Assembly: GCA_009777005.1 (NCBI GenBank)
Contig: WRMT01000049.1
Span: forward strand, 1-13,449
Source: Methanobrevibacter sp.
Lineage (GTDB): Archaea; Methanobacteriota; Methanobacteria; Methanobacteriales; Methanobacteriaceae
Reading direction: 5' to 3'
DNA: 13,449 bases
Part shown: positions 1-7,022 of the stretch, in pieces
How positions within the stretch are numbered: the stretch's first letter is position 1
How the letters are laid out: every line of letters starts with the position of its first letter
Notes under the pieces: generated by a model
Database searches by the model: none
Told to the model about the DNA's origin: nothing
What the model saw: only the letters and a program-made list of their open reading frames with translations
Translations under genes and position numbers: made by a program

Positions 1-63
1 TAAAAATATTAATGTAAGAAATAATGAAAATTTAAATGATAAGACCACGTACTATTTTTAATT

Positions 64-244
64 ACACAATATGATCTATTAAAATAAGGGTTGCGATTTC
101 TTATGTTTTAAAAAGTTATCTAATTCCAAGACGGTTTGCACGATATTATCTATTAAAATAAAGGTCGTGGCTATTCAAATGAATTTCATTGAAATCATTA
201 CCTTGAATGTACAGTATAATCTATTAAAATAAGGATTACAACTT
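64..244. CRISPR. Three decayed CRISPR-like repeats
   Basis: Three copies of a roughly 36-nt repeat lie at 64-99, 138-173 and 209-244. They are separated by unrelated stretches of 38 nt (100-137) and 35 nt (174-208), which is the repeat/spacer geometry of a CRISPR array. All three share the exact 14-nt core ATCTATTAAAATAA. The flank before it fits RYACRRTAT plus one variable base, and the 12 nt after it differ almost only by transitions. A weaker fourth match (ATTAAAATA at 291-299) lies about 68 bp further on. No cas genes are visible. The divergence between copies suggests the degenerate end of an array that may continue left of the window. It could instead be another kind of interspersed repeat; orientation is unknown. 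Confidence 0.45.
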
Positions 245-434
245 AATTTTATATTTAATTAAGATTTGAGTTATATGAATTTTCTTTCTTATTAAAATAT
301 ACATTTTTAGTTGAATGAATAATAGTATTTATATTACTAATTATCATTATCAATTTATTAATATATTAATTATAGATTAGGTTATAATTATTATAAATTA
401 GATAAGAAATATTATAGAATAAAGTAGGTAGTGC
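245..434 (+). other. AT-rich leader upstream of the CPBP protease gene
   Basis: This stretch is almost entirely A and T and holds no open frame. It must carry the promoter of the protease gene at 435, but TATA-like strings are too common here to choose one. A weak ribosome binding site (AGGTAG) ends a few bases before the ATG. Confidence 0.3.
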
Positions 435-1046
435 ATGATTCTTTCAGAATTATTTGAATCAATTGTAAACTTAATGTTTTTTGTGTTAATTCCCTTTCTT
501 TGTTGGGTATTATTCAAAAGAAATGAAGTGTCATTTTTCCAATGGATTGGAATAAAAAAGCCAAAAGTAGAGAACAAGGAAAAATTTTGGTTAATTTTCG
601 CAATATCGATTTTATTTTACGCACCTATTTCTCTTGTTTTAGACATGATTTTGCCAAATACAGTTCAACTTGCTTCACAACGGTTTTATGGTTTGGAACT
701 AAGAGTTTTTTTTCCAATATTAATATTTTCTTTTATTAAAACAGGCTTATCTGAAGAAATATTTTTTAGAGGTTTTTTAGGAAAAAATTTAATCAATAAA
801 TTTGGATTTGGTGCTGGAAACCTAATCCAATCCCTTCTTTTTGGTTTATTACATGGAGTTTCACTATATGCTAGCTTTGGTCCAATAATTTCAATTTCAT
901 TAATATTATTTACAGGTGCATTTGCTTGGCTTGCAGGATATATTAATGAAAAATGTAGTGATGGTTCAATAATTCCAAGCTGGTGTTTACATGGTATTGC
1001 TAACACTATTGCATGTCTTTGTGATGCATTTCAAGTTGTTAGGTAA
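435..1046 (+). CDS. CPBP family (CAAX protease/bacteriocin-processing type) intramembrane metalloprotease
   Basis: This 203-residue protein is hydrophobic throughout, with membrane segments near residues 10-27, 50-72, 90-104, 128-145 and 148-170. It carries the three CPBP (Abi) motifs: SEEIFFRG with E107, E108 and R112; FGLLH with F136 and H140; and H186 with N190 (HGIAN). In the family these residues bind a catalytic metal within the membrane. Relatives include the type II CAAX prenyl endopeptidase Rce1 and bacterial proteins linked to bacteriocin immunity, but the substrate here cannot be read from sequence. The ATG follows an AGGTAG-like ribosome binding site. The gene stands alone between the CRISPR-like repeats and argC, with no bacteriocin gene beside it. 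The family call is firm; the physiological role is unknown. Confidence 0.88.
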   Translation: MILSELFESIVNLMFFVLIPFLCWVLFKRNEVSFFQWIGIKKPKVENKEKFWLIFAISILFYAPISLVLDMILPNTVQLASQRFYGLELRVFFPILIFSFIKTGLSEEIFFRGFLGKNLINKFGFGAGNLIQSLLFGLLHGVSLYASFGPIISISLILFTGAFAWLAGYINEKCSDGSIIPSWCLHGIANTIACLCDAFQVVR

Positions 1047-1665
1047 AAATTGATAAAATTTTCATGAATTGTTTTCATAAATAACCTCATAATCAATATT
1101 TATGTTAATTTGAATATTTTTAAATAATTAATTCAACTATATCGTTTTTTTAGCAAAGTTTAAAAAATTATTGGAATTTTATATCCATTGTCTAGTTTTT
1201 GTAAAAACCTCAAATCCTTTCTTAAATGGATAATATTGCTGACTTGATTCAAATATTATTGTTTTTACATGAACAAAAGATAAGTTTTAAACTTTTATTT
1301 GATGAATTAGAAACTCTTATTCTATTTAAATAACTAATTGTGATAATTAAGTAAAATAATGGATATTTTTAAAAAAATATTTATAATATCAAATTAAAAT
1401 ATAATTTATTAAAATTTGTTAAAAATAACAATTTTATAACAAAATATAATATAATTAATAAAAAACTTTTAAAAAAAATAACAATTTTATAAAAAAATAT
1501 AATATAATTAATAAAAAAATTTGTTAAAAAATAAATATAATTAACAAAAAAAAACTTTATAAAAAAAATAACAATTTTATAAAAAATAAATATAATTTAT
1601 AAAACTTGTTAAAAAAACTTATTTTATAAATAAACATAATTTATTAACTATTCAATGGTGCTAAA
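1047..1665. other. Gene-free AT-rich gap before argC
   Basis: No credible gene is seen on either strand in these 619 bp. The first 330 bp are ordinary AT-rich spacer with scattered T-tracts that could end protease transcription. From about 1380 onward the sequence is almost pure A/T low-complexity repeat, which presumably holds the argC promoter. Confidence 0.5.
1424..1640. repeat. Imperfect A/T-only repeats upstream of argC
   Basis: The string AATAACAATTTTATAA recurs at 1424, 1477 and 1567, each time followed by an AT-only tail such as ATATAATATAATTAATAAA. Spacing is 53 and then 90 bp, so this is a decayed tandem array rather than a clean one. G and C are nearly absent from the region. It is probably slippage-prone spacer DNA. 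Confidence 0.55.
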
Positions 1666-1669
1666 ATGA
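1655..1669 (+). promoter_or_regulatory. argC ribosome binding site inside a minimal upstream reading frame
   Basis: GGTG at 1657-1660 is the ribosome binding site for argC and matches the CACC of archaeal 16S rRNA ends. The same bases form a four-codon frame, ATG GTG CTA AAA TGA, whose stop overlaps the argC start as ATGA. The secF start has the same arrangement. Translation of the mini-frame is not shown; the GGTG alone explains initiation. Confidence 0.5.
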
Positions 1670-2679
1670 CAAAAGTAGCTATTGTTGGAGCAAGCGGATA
1701 TACTGGTGGAGAATTAGTCAGATTATTAAAAAACCATGAAAAGGTAGAAATTAGTGCTATTACATCACGAAAGTATGATGATACTCCAATATATAAAGTA
1801 CACCCCAATATTAGAAATTCAGACCTTATTTTTAAAGATTTAGAACCAAATTCCTTAGATGCAGACGTTGTTTTTACAGCTACTCCTCATGGAGCATCTA
1901 TGAAGATTGTACCAGAAATTTTAGAAACAGGAGCTAAAGTTATAGATTTGAGTGGAGATTACAGATTTAAAGATATAGCTACTTATGAAAAATGGTATGA
2001 AATAGAACATACCTCTCCTATAAAGGCTAGCTATGGACTTCCTGAAATATACAAAAAAGAGATTAAAAAAGCTAATTTAATAGCTAATCCTGGATGTTTT
2101 CCAACAGGAGCTATTTTAGCTAATTTACCATTATCAAAAGAAAAATTAGTTGAAAGAATAATTATTGATTCTAAAACTGGAATTAGTGGAGGAGGAGTTA
2201 TTCCATCAGCAGCTTTCCATTATCCTACTTGTAGTGATAATGTAAGCCCATATAAAGTAACAAGTCATAGACATATGCCTGAAATCCAACAAGAGCTTGG
2301 AATGTATTCTAATGTGAAAGTCTCATTTACTCCACATTTAGTTCCTGTAATAAGAGGAATATTAACCACAAGTCATAGCTTCCTAGAAGATGAATCAGTT
2401 TCAACCGAAGATTTGGTTAAAATATATAAAAAGCAGTATAAAGACGAAATATTTGTAAAAATACTGGAAAATGGAGAAATTCCTCAGTTAAATTCAGTTC
2501 GTGGTTCTAATTTTGCACATATAGGTTGCTTTGAAATCGATGAAACTGGTAGATTAGTTATTGTTTCTGCAATTGATAATTTAGTTAAAGGAGCTTCAGG
2601 ACAAGCTATACATAATATGAACTTAATTTGTAGATTCAAAGAAGATGAAGGTTTAAATAGCTATGGTTTACACCCATGA
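1666..2679 (+). CDS. argC: N-acetyl-gamma-glutamyl-phosphate reductase (ArgC)
   Basis: ArgC catalyses the third step of arginine biosynthesis in the cytoplasm, the NADPH-dependent reduction of N-acetyl-glutamyl phosphate to the semialdehyde. The 337-residue length is typical of the family. The N-terminal Rossmann motif [14 protein letters not shown] spans residues 8-21. The catalytic cysteine is C144 in NPGCFPTGA. The conserved SGGG (174-177), the [11 protein letters not shown] segment starting at 201 and the C-terminal [17 protein letters not shown] segment (304-320) are all present. The start is fixed by GGTG five bases upstream. No other arg gene is adjacent, so argC appears to be a single-gene unit here. 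No truncation or frameshift is seen. Confidence 0.97.
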   Translation: MTKVAIVGASGYTGGELVRLLKNHEKVEISAITSRKYDDTPIYKVHPNIRNSDLIFKDLEPNSLDADVVFTATPHGASMKIVPEILETGAKVIDLSGDYRFKDIATYEKWYEIEHTSPIKASYGLPEIYKKEIKKANLIANPGCFPTGAILANLPLSKEKLVERIIIDSKTGISGGGVIPSAAFHYPTCSDNVSPYKVTSHRHMPEIQQELGMYSNVKVSFTPHLVPVIRGILTTSHSFLEDESVSTEDLVKIYKKQYKDEIFVKILENGEIPQLNSVRGSNFAHIGCFEIDETGRLVIVSAIDNLVKGASGQAIHNMNLICRFKEDEGLNSYGLHP

Positions 2680-2706
2680 CAATAAATTAAAATAATAATT
2701 ATCACC

Positions 2707-2910
2707 TAATTTAAACCCTTACTATTACCCCCTAATTCCAACCCCCACTATTAGCACCTGTAATTCCAACCCTTACTATTAGCACCTGTAATTCCAACCC
2801 TTACTATTAACCCACTAATTCAAACCCCTACTATAACACCCATAATTACAAACCCTTACTATTAACCCACTAATTCCAACCCTTACTATTAGTACCTGTA
2901 ATTCAAACAT
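2707..2910. repeat. C-rich 26-28 bp tandem repeat array
   Basis: Seven full units and one partial unit begin at 2707, 2733, 2761, 2789, 2816, 2843, 2871 and 2899. Each starts with TAATT, then runs through roughly CCAACCCTTACTATTA and ends in AGCACCTG or ACCCAC. Unit length varies between 26 and 28 bp, so the array cannot code for a repeated peptide. The plus strand is C-rich and almost G-free, a marked break from the surrounding A/T sequence. It lies between argC and the flavodoxin gene, just upstream of the latter's probable promoter. Confidence 0.9.
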
Positions 2911-2944
2911 CAAACAATAATTTTTGAGTGATAATTTTTCAATT

Positions 2945-2952
2945 TTTATAAA
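2945..2952 (+). promoter_or_regulatory. Possible TATA box of the flavodoxin gene
   Basis: TTTATAAA lies about 22 bp before the first operator-like palindrome and would place a transcription start near 2973. In such AT-rich DNA this assignment rests mainly on position. Confidence 0.3.
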
Positions 2953-2966
2953 TTCATTTGATATTA

Positions 2967-2982
2967 TTAGCTAAGGACTAAT
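2967..2982. promoter_or_regulatory. Operator-like palindrome, copy 1
   Basis: TTAGCTAAGGACTAAT contains an imperfect inverted repeat (TTAG-N7-CTAA). It matches copy 2 at 3035-3050 at 14 of 16 positions and would overlap the probable transcription start of the flavodoxin gene. A repressor site is plausible, but no regulator is identified. Confidence 0.4.
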
Positions 2983-3034
2983 AAAAAGCCAATAAACTTT
3001 CAATAGCATGAAAAAACAACAGAAGATATTATTT

Positions 3035-3050
3035 TTAGCTAATGGCTAAT
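3035..3050. promoter_or_regulatory. Operator-like palindrome, copy 2
   Basis: TTAGCTAATGGCTAAT contains the perfect inverted repeat TTAGC-N5-GCTAA. It sits 68 bp after copy 1 and 30 bp before the flavodoxin start codon, in the probable 5' leader. The shared preceding string GATATTATT strengthens the view that the two sites are related. Confidence 0.42.
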
Positions 3051-3079
3051 AGAAGAGACAATAGTAAAGGAGATAAATC

Positions 3080-3574
3080 ATGAAAACAATTATTATATAC
3101 TTTTCTGAAAGTGGGAATACAAAACAAGTTGCAAAAACTTTATCTTCATTATTATCTGCAGATTTAGCTGAAATAAAAGATATAAAATCAAGAATTGGAT
3201 TTCCTGAAAGGATTTTCTCAGCTATTGATGCTTTTAGAGAAAATAAAACTGAGACAATACCTGAAAAAGTTGAATTAAAAGATTATGGAGTAGTTTACTT
3301 TGGGACTCCAACATGGGCAAGTAATGCTACACCTGCAATTATCACAATAATCGATAAGTGTGATTTACAAGGAAAAGATGTGGTTTTATTTGCAACTATG
3401 AGTGGATCAGGAGGAGAATCTGCAATAAATAGGATGAAAGAAAAAGTTGAATCTCGTGGTGCTCGTGTTGTTGAATCTTTCACAGTTAAAACAAAAAATA
3501 AAAATTTATCTCAAATAAAAAAAGATAGTGAAAACATAGCTAAATTATTAGATTTGAGTTTATATTCATACTAA
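3080..3574 (+). CDS. Flavodoxin family protein
   Basis: This is a 164-residue short-chain flavodoxin, a soluble FMN-binding electron carrier. The N-terminal FMN phosphate loop is YFSESGNTKQVA (residues 7-18). The two other FMN-contact loops are FGTPTWASNATPAI (from 74) and FATMSGSGGESA (from 104). The length is that of a simple flavodoxin domain with no extra domain. A strong GGAG (3069-3072) lies seven bases before the ATG. It is a single-gene unit preceded by paired palindromes and a C-rich array and followed by a strong T-tract. In methanogens such proteins can replace ferredoxin when iron is limiting or take part in oxidative-stress redox chains; the partner here is unknown. Confidence 0.92.
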   Translation: MKTIIIYFSESGNTKQVAKTLSSLLSADLAEIKDIKSRIGFPERIFSAIDAFRENKTETIPEKVELKDYGVVYFGTPTWASNATPAIITIIDKCDLQGKDVVLFATMSGSGGESAINRMKEKVESRGARVVESFTVKTKNKNLSQIKKDSENIAKLLDLSLYSY

Positions 3575-3699
3575 TGACTTTTTCAATTCAATCAAAAATT
3601 TTACAACTTATCAAACTTTTTATAGATAGAACATATTCTAATAAGAAATATATAACACGATTATACTATTATTATAACCTATTTTTTCAGAGTATATGC

Positions 3700-3727
3700 T
3701 TTTTTTATTTTATTTTTTTTTTTTTTT
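3700..3727 (+). terminator. T-tract terminator after the flavodoxin gene
   Basis: Runs of T separated by single A bases end in a run of 15 T (3713-3727), about 140 bp after the flavodoxin stop. Archaeal RNA polymerase terminates at such U-tracts without needing a hairpin. It is the longest T-run in the window. Confidence 0.6.
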
Positions 3728-3827
3728 ATTATTATTAAAATGAAATAAATTTTTTAAAAAAAAAGAATACTCATATATTTGATTAAAACATATTTTTTAT
3801 AGAATATATTAAAACATATTATAATAA

Positions 3828-4045
3828 GAAATAAATTTAATTAAATCATACTGAAAATAAATCTAATCCAATCATAGTGAAAATAAATTTAATTAAATCC
3901 TATTGAAAATAAATTTAATCAAAACATACTGAAAATAAATTTAATTAAATCATAGTGAAAATAAATTTAATCCAATCATACTGAAAATAAATTTAATTAA
4001 ATCATATTATATTGCGATAAATTTATTTAAATCCTATTGAAATAA
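3828..4045. repeat. 26-bp tandem repeat array upstream of secF
   Basis: Exact 26-bp units start at 3853, 3879, 3905, 3931, 3957 and 3983. A 25-bp unit precedes them at 3828 and a degraded unit follows at about 4016. Each unit reads GAAAATAAATTTAAT, then a variable TAAAT or CCAAT, then CATACT, CATAGT or CCTATT. The variants alternate along the array, which suggests some expansion in larger blocks. The constant spacing contrasts with the 26-28 bp variation in the array at 2707. It ends about 110 bp before the secF start. Confidence 0.92.
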
Positions 4046-4144
4046 TTTTTTTCATAAATATATATTCTTATAAAAAAATAATTAATAAAAATCAGTTATT
4101 ATAATAATGAATAATTTAGATATCGATTATACAATGTTAAACTC

Positions 4145-4156
4145 ATGGTGCTTTAA
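4145..4156 (+). promoter_or_regulatory. secF ribosome binding site inside a minimal upstream reading frame
   Basis: GGTG (4147-4150) lies five bases before the secF ATG, exactly as for argC. The bases ATG GTG CTT TAA form a three-codon frame whose stop overlaps the secF start as TAATG. The upstream ATG is 11 nt before the real start in both genes. Confidence 0.5.
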
Positions 4157-4986
4157 TGTTAAAAAAATTTATAGACTCGTATAAGCTATTGATTGTGATT
4201 CCTATGATAATTACACTTTTATCAGTGTGTTTAATAGCTTTTAATGGTGTAGAAGAAGGAATTGAATTAAAAGGAGGAACAATAGCTATTCTAAAAATGA
4301 ATGGAACAATGTCCTCTTCTGATTTGGAAGCCCATCTGAAAACTGCTTTGAAAATAGATGATGTTGATGTGGTTAGTAATACAGGTGAGGATGTAACTGT
4401 AGAAATGGGAAGTGAAATAAATCATGATGCATTTAATTCGGCTATAAAAGGCAAAGGCACAGTCGTTAGTTTTAATGCAATTGGTCCTTTATTAAGTGAA
4501 GAAGCTATGAGCCAAATTTATTGGGCAATGTTATTTGCATTTATATTCATGGCCATAGCTGTATTTATTACATTTAGAGAACCTGTTCCCTCATTTACTG
4601 TTATATTAGCTGCATTAACAGACATAATAATAGCTATTGGGGGAATGTCTCTATTTAATATCCCTTTATCAATAGCTTCTGTTGGTGCTTTGCTTATGTT
4701 AATTGGGTACAGTGTTGATACAAATATCTTGCTTACAACACGTATTTTGAAAAGAAAAGAAGGAACTATTATTGAAAGAGTTAGAGAAGCTATGAAAACT
4801 GGATTGACTATGAGCATTACAGCAATAGCAGCTATGACTATGTTACTCATAGCAACAATCTTTTTAATTCCTGAAGCGTCGACTTTAACTAATATAGCTG
4901 CTGTTTTAATAATAGGTCTAACTGCAGATATATCATCAACCTGGCTTATGAATCTTGGAATCCTTAGGTGGTATACGGAGAGATAA
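4156..4986 (+). CDS. secF: Protein-export membrane protein SecF
   Basis: SecF with SecD forms the accessory complex that uses the ion gradient to help pull proteins through the SecYEG channel. This 276-residue protein has the family layout: a first membrane helix (about 12-29), the LKGGTIAIL element (38-46), an extracytoplasmic domain to about 118, and five more helices from about 122 onward. The signature [23 protein letters not shown] spans 176-198, with the D188-centred VDTN in the fourth helix. The REP segment (141-143) between helices is also typical. Archaeal SecF is usually encoded next to SecD, as here. The ATG is set by GGTG; the stop is one base before secD, so the two are cotranscribed and probably translationally coupled. 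Confidence 0.95.
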   Translation: MLKKFIDSYKLLIVIPMIITLLSVCLIAFNGVEEGIELKGGTIAILKMNGTMSSSDLEAHLKTALKIDDVDVVSNTGEDVTVEMGSEINHDAFNSAIKGKGTVVSFNAIGPLLSEEAMSQIYWAMLFAFIFMAIAVFITFREPVPSFTVILAALTDIIIAIGGMSLFNIPLSIASVGALLMLIGYSVDTNILLTTRILKRKEGTIIERVREAMKTGLTMSITAIAAMTMLLIATIFLIPEASTLTNIAAVLIIGLTADISSTWLMNLGILRWYTER

Positions 4987-4987
4987 T

Positions 4988-6220
4988 ATGAAAAAAAGAA
5001 ATATGTCTGAATTTTTCAAAGATAAACAAGTAATATTAATGGCTATATTTATTATAATAAGTATTATCAGCATATCCACTGCAGGAATTGAACAAGGTCT
5101 TGATTTAAAAGGTGGTTCTTTAGTTCAGTTACAATTAGAAAAACCTGTTGATGATGCTACAATGGATGTTATAACAGCTGTTCTTGATAAGCGTCTTAAC
5201 ATTTATGGAGTTAAAGATGTTAAAGTTAGATCCGCAGGGGACCAACTAGTTATTGTAGAAATGGCAGGAGCTACTCCTGAAGAAGTTGAAAGTCTTATTG
5301 GAAATCCAGGTAATTTTGAAGCTAGGATTGGTAATAAAACTGCTGAACCTGCATTAACTGGTGTTGACATAACAAATGTAGAAATGTATGAAATAACAGA
5401 CACTGAATGGAATGTTCCTTTCCATATTTCAATAGAAGGAGCAGCACACTTTGCAGAAATGGCTCGAGGAAAAGGAGGAGAAAAAGTCTATATGTTTTTA
5501 GATGATGAGCTAATTAGTGATGACCCTCCAAGTTTATCAGCAGAGTTAGCTAATGGTGTTCCAACTACTCAAGTTATGGTTACTGGTGGAGCAAATTCTC
5601 CAGAAGAAGCTGAAGAAGAAGCAAAACAGATTTATACAGTTTTGAAAACAGGATCACTACCTGTTAAAGTGCAAGTTGTGGGATCAAGTACTGTTTCTCC
5701 AGAACTAGGTCAACAATTCCTTGAAGGTGCAGCAATAGCTGGACTTTTAGCTATTTTAGCAGTTTCTGCAATAATATATTTCAGATACAGAAAACCTATT
5801 CTTGTAATACCTATTGTTGTAACATGTGTTTCTGAAATTCTAATTGTTATGGGAATAGCTTCAATTATTCAATGGAATATAGATCTTGCAGCTATTGCTG
5901 GTTTGATTGCTGCAGTTGGAACAGGAGTAGACGATCAAATTATCATAGTAGACGAAATATTAACCTCTGAGAAAACTACTGAAAATCGCAGACGAACCAA
6001 AACAAAAATCAATGTGAAAAAAGCACTATTTATCATATTTGCTTCAGCAAGTACCTTAATTGCAGCTATGTTACCATTAGCTTATGTAGGTTTTGCAAGA
6101 GGCAGCAGTGGTATTGGAACATTAGCTGGTTTTGCATTCACTACCATTATTGGTGTTCTAGTTGGTATCTTAATTACAAGACCAGTTTATGCGAAATTCG
6201 TTGAAATATTTTTAAAATAA
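4988..6220 (+). CDS. secD: Protein-export membrane protein SecD
   Basis: This 410-residue protein is the partner of SecF in the Sec export motor. It has a first membrane helix (about 14-32), the conserved [14 protein letters not shown] motif (37-50), a large extracytoplasmic region to about 245, and five C-terminal helices. The fourth helix carries [14 protein letters not shown] (311-324), the charged pair typical of archaeal SecD. The ATG at 4988 is chosen over an in-frame TTG at 4955 because GGAG at 4977-4980 sits seven bases upstream and the alternative would overlap secF. The start is one base past the secF stop. The length agrees with archaeal SecD, which is shorter than the bacterial protein. 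No defects are seen. Confidence 0.95.
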   Translation: MKKRNMSEFFKDKQVILMAIFIIISIISISTAGIEQGLDLKGGSLVQLQLEKPVDDATMDVITAVLDKRLNIYGVKDVKVRSAGDQLVIVEMAGATPEEVESLIGNPGNFEARIGNKTAEPALTGVDITNVEMYEITDTEWNVPFHISIEGAAHFAEMARGKGGEKVYMFLDDELISDDPPSLSAELANGVPTTQVMVTGGANSPEEAEEEAKQIYTVLKTGSLPVKVQVVGSSTVSPELGQQFLEGAAIAGLLAILAVSAIIYFRYRKPILVIPIVVTCVSEILIVMGIASIIQWNIDLAAIAGLIAAVGTGVDDQIIIVDEILTSEKTTENRRRTKTKINVKKALFIIFASASTLIAAMLPLAYVGFARGSSGIGTLAGFAFTTIIGVLVGILITRPVYAKFVEIFLK

Positions 6221-6229
6221 ACAAAAAAT

Positions 6230-6317
6230 ATTTCAATTATTATTTCTAAAACACTTCAATAATTTTTAAATAGATTTCAACCATTATTTCTAAATACTTA
6301 AATAATTATTTTAATAT
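6230..6317. repeat. Two-copy 44-bp direct repeat after secD
   Basis: Units starting at 6230 and 6274 both begin ATTTCAA, contain ATTATTTCTAAA and go on to an AT-rich tail. The second unit also carries TATTTCTAAATAC (6285-6297), which is repeated in inverted orientation at 6347-6359. That pair could form a 13-bp stem in the 3' untranslated region of secD. Confidence 0.5.
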
Positions 6318-6366
6318 TCAAAAAATAAAGCTATAAAATAATGAATGTATTTAGAAATACAATTAA

Positions 6367-6410
6367 TTTTATTTTTTTAATCTAAACAATTAATATTTAT
6401 ATTTTTTTTA
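6367..6410 (+). terminator. Likely T-tract terminator of the secFD operon
   Basis: Two T-runs (near 6367-6378 and 6400-6409) follow the inverted repeat downstream of secD. U-tracts of this kind suffice for archaeal termination, but T-runs are common here, so the exact site is uncertain. Confidence 0.35.
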
Positions 6411-6522
6411 ATAATAACATTATTTACCTTATTTTAGAAATTCTAAACCTTAAAACTCATTTTTTTAAAATTAATAATATCTTACTTAGCTATTTATAAC
6501 TATTTTTTTCAAAATTATTGTC

Positions 6523-6634
6523 ACTTCTATGAAGTTATTAAAGAATACCTACTTCTATGAAGTTATTAAGGAATAGCTACTTCTATGAAGTTATAAAGGA
6601 ATAGCTACTTCTATGAAGTTATAAAGGAATAGCT
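6523..6634. repeat. Four 28-bp palindrome-bearing tandem repeats
   Basis: Four 28-bp units begin at 6523, 6551, 6579 and 6607. Units 3 and 4 are identical, unit 2 differs from them by one base, and unit 1 by a few. Each unit opens with the perfect inverted repeat ACTTC-TAT-GAAGT and continues to GGAATAGCT or similar. The result is a ladder of four evenly spaced 13-bp palindromes, which resembles a multi-site protein-binding array. It lies about 300 bp after secD and 390 bp before the AAA/nuclease gene. Confidence 0.92.
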
Positions 6635-7022
6635 ATTTAATAAAGATTTAAATCATTGAATTAAAGATTATAATTGTTAGTTTATATTAATAAACATGTT
6701 TAAATATAATATTTTAAAAATATGATTTTAAAGATTTTTTTATTAAAAATAAAGAAAATTTTTTTCTACATTTATATTCCTTGAAGAAAAGTTTGAATTA
6801 AATTATTTATAAAAAATTAATTAATTTTCTAAAAATCAATTTTATTTAAATTATTTTTTAAAATAAATGGTTAATAATTATTTTTTTTAAAAATATATAT
6901 TATAATAATTTTTGATTAATTAATTGATCTTTATTAAGGATTTTAAAAAAACCATAGCTTAAAAACTTTATTTCCATAAATATAATAAAAATTTAATAAA
7001 TAAATATAAAAAGGTTTTAAAC

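Larger units (their letters stand above)
6221..7022. other. Repeat-rich gap between secD and the AAA/nuclease gene
   Basis: No gene is found in these 802 bp. In order they hold a two-copy direct repeat, an inverted repeat, T-tracts and a four-unit palindromic tandem array. About 380 bp of nearly pure A/T sequence follows, which must contain the promoter of the gene at 7023. Confidence 0.5.

Noticed and set aside
4518..4850. Antisense open frame inside secF
   Set aside because: It is a shadow of the secF coding sequence with no ribosome binding site or recognisable motif. The same applies to antisense frames in argC, flavodoxin, secD, the protease and BRO-N.
4955..4987. Upstream TTG start for secD adding 11 residues
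   Set aside because: It would overlap secF by 32 bases and lacks the GGAG spacing that supports the ATG at 4988.
6523..6634. Resemblance of the 28-bp units to a loxP-like recombination site
   Set aside because: Only the ACTTC..GAAGTTAT part is similar. There is no 8-bp spacer between 13-bp arms and no recombinase gene nearby.
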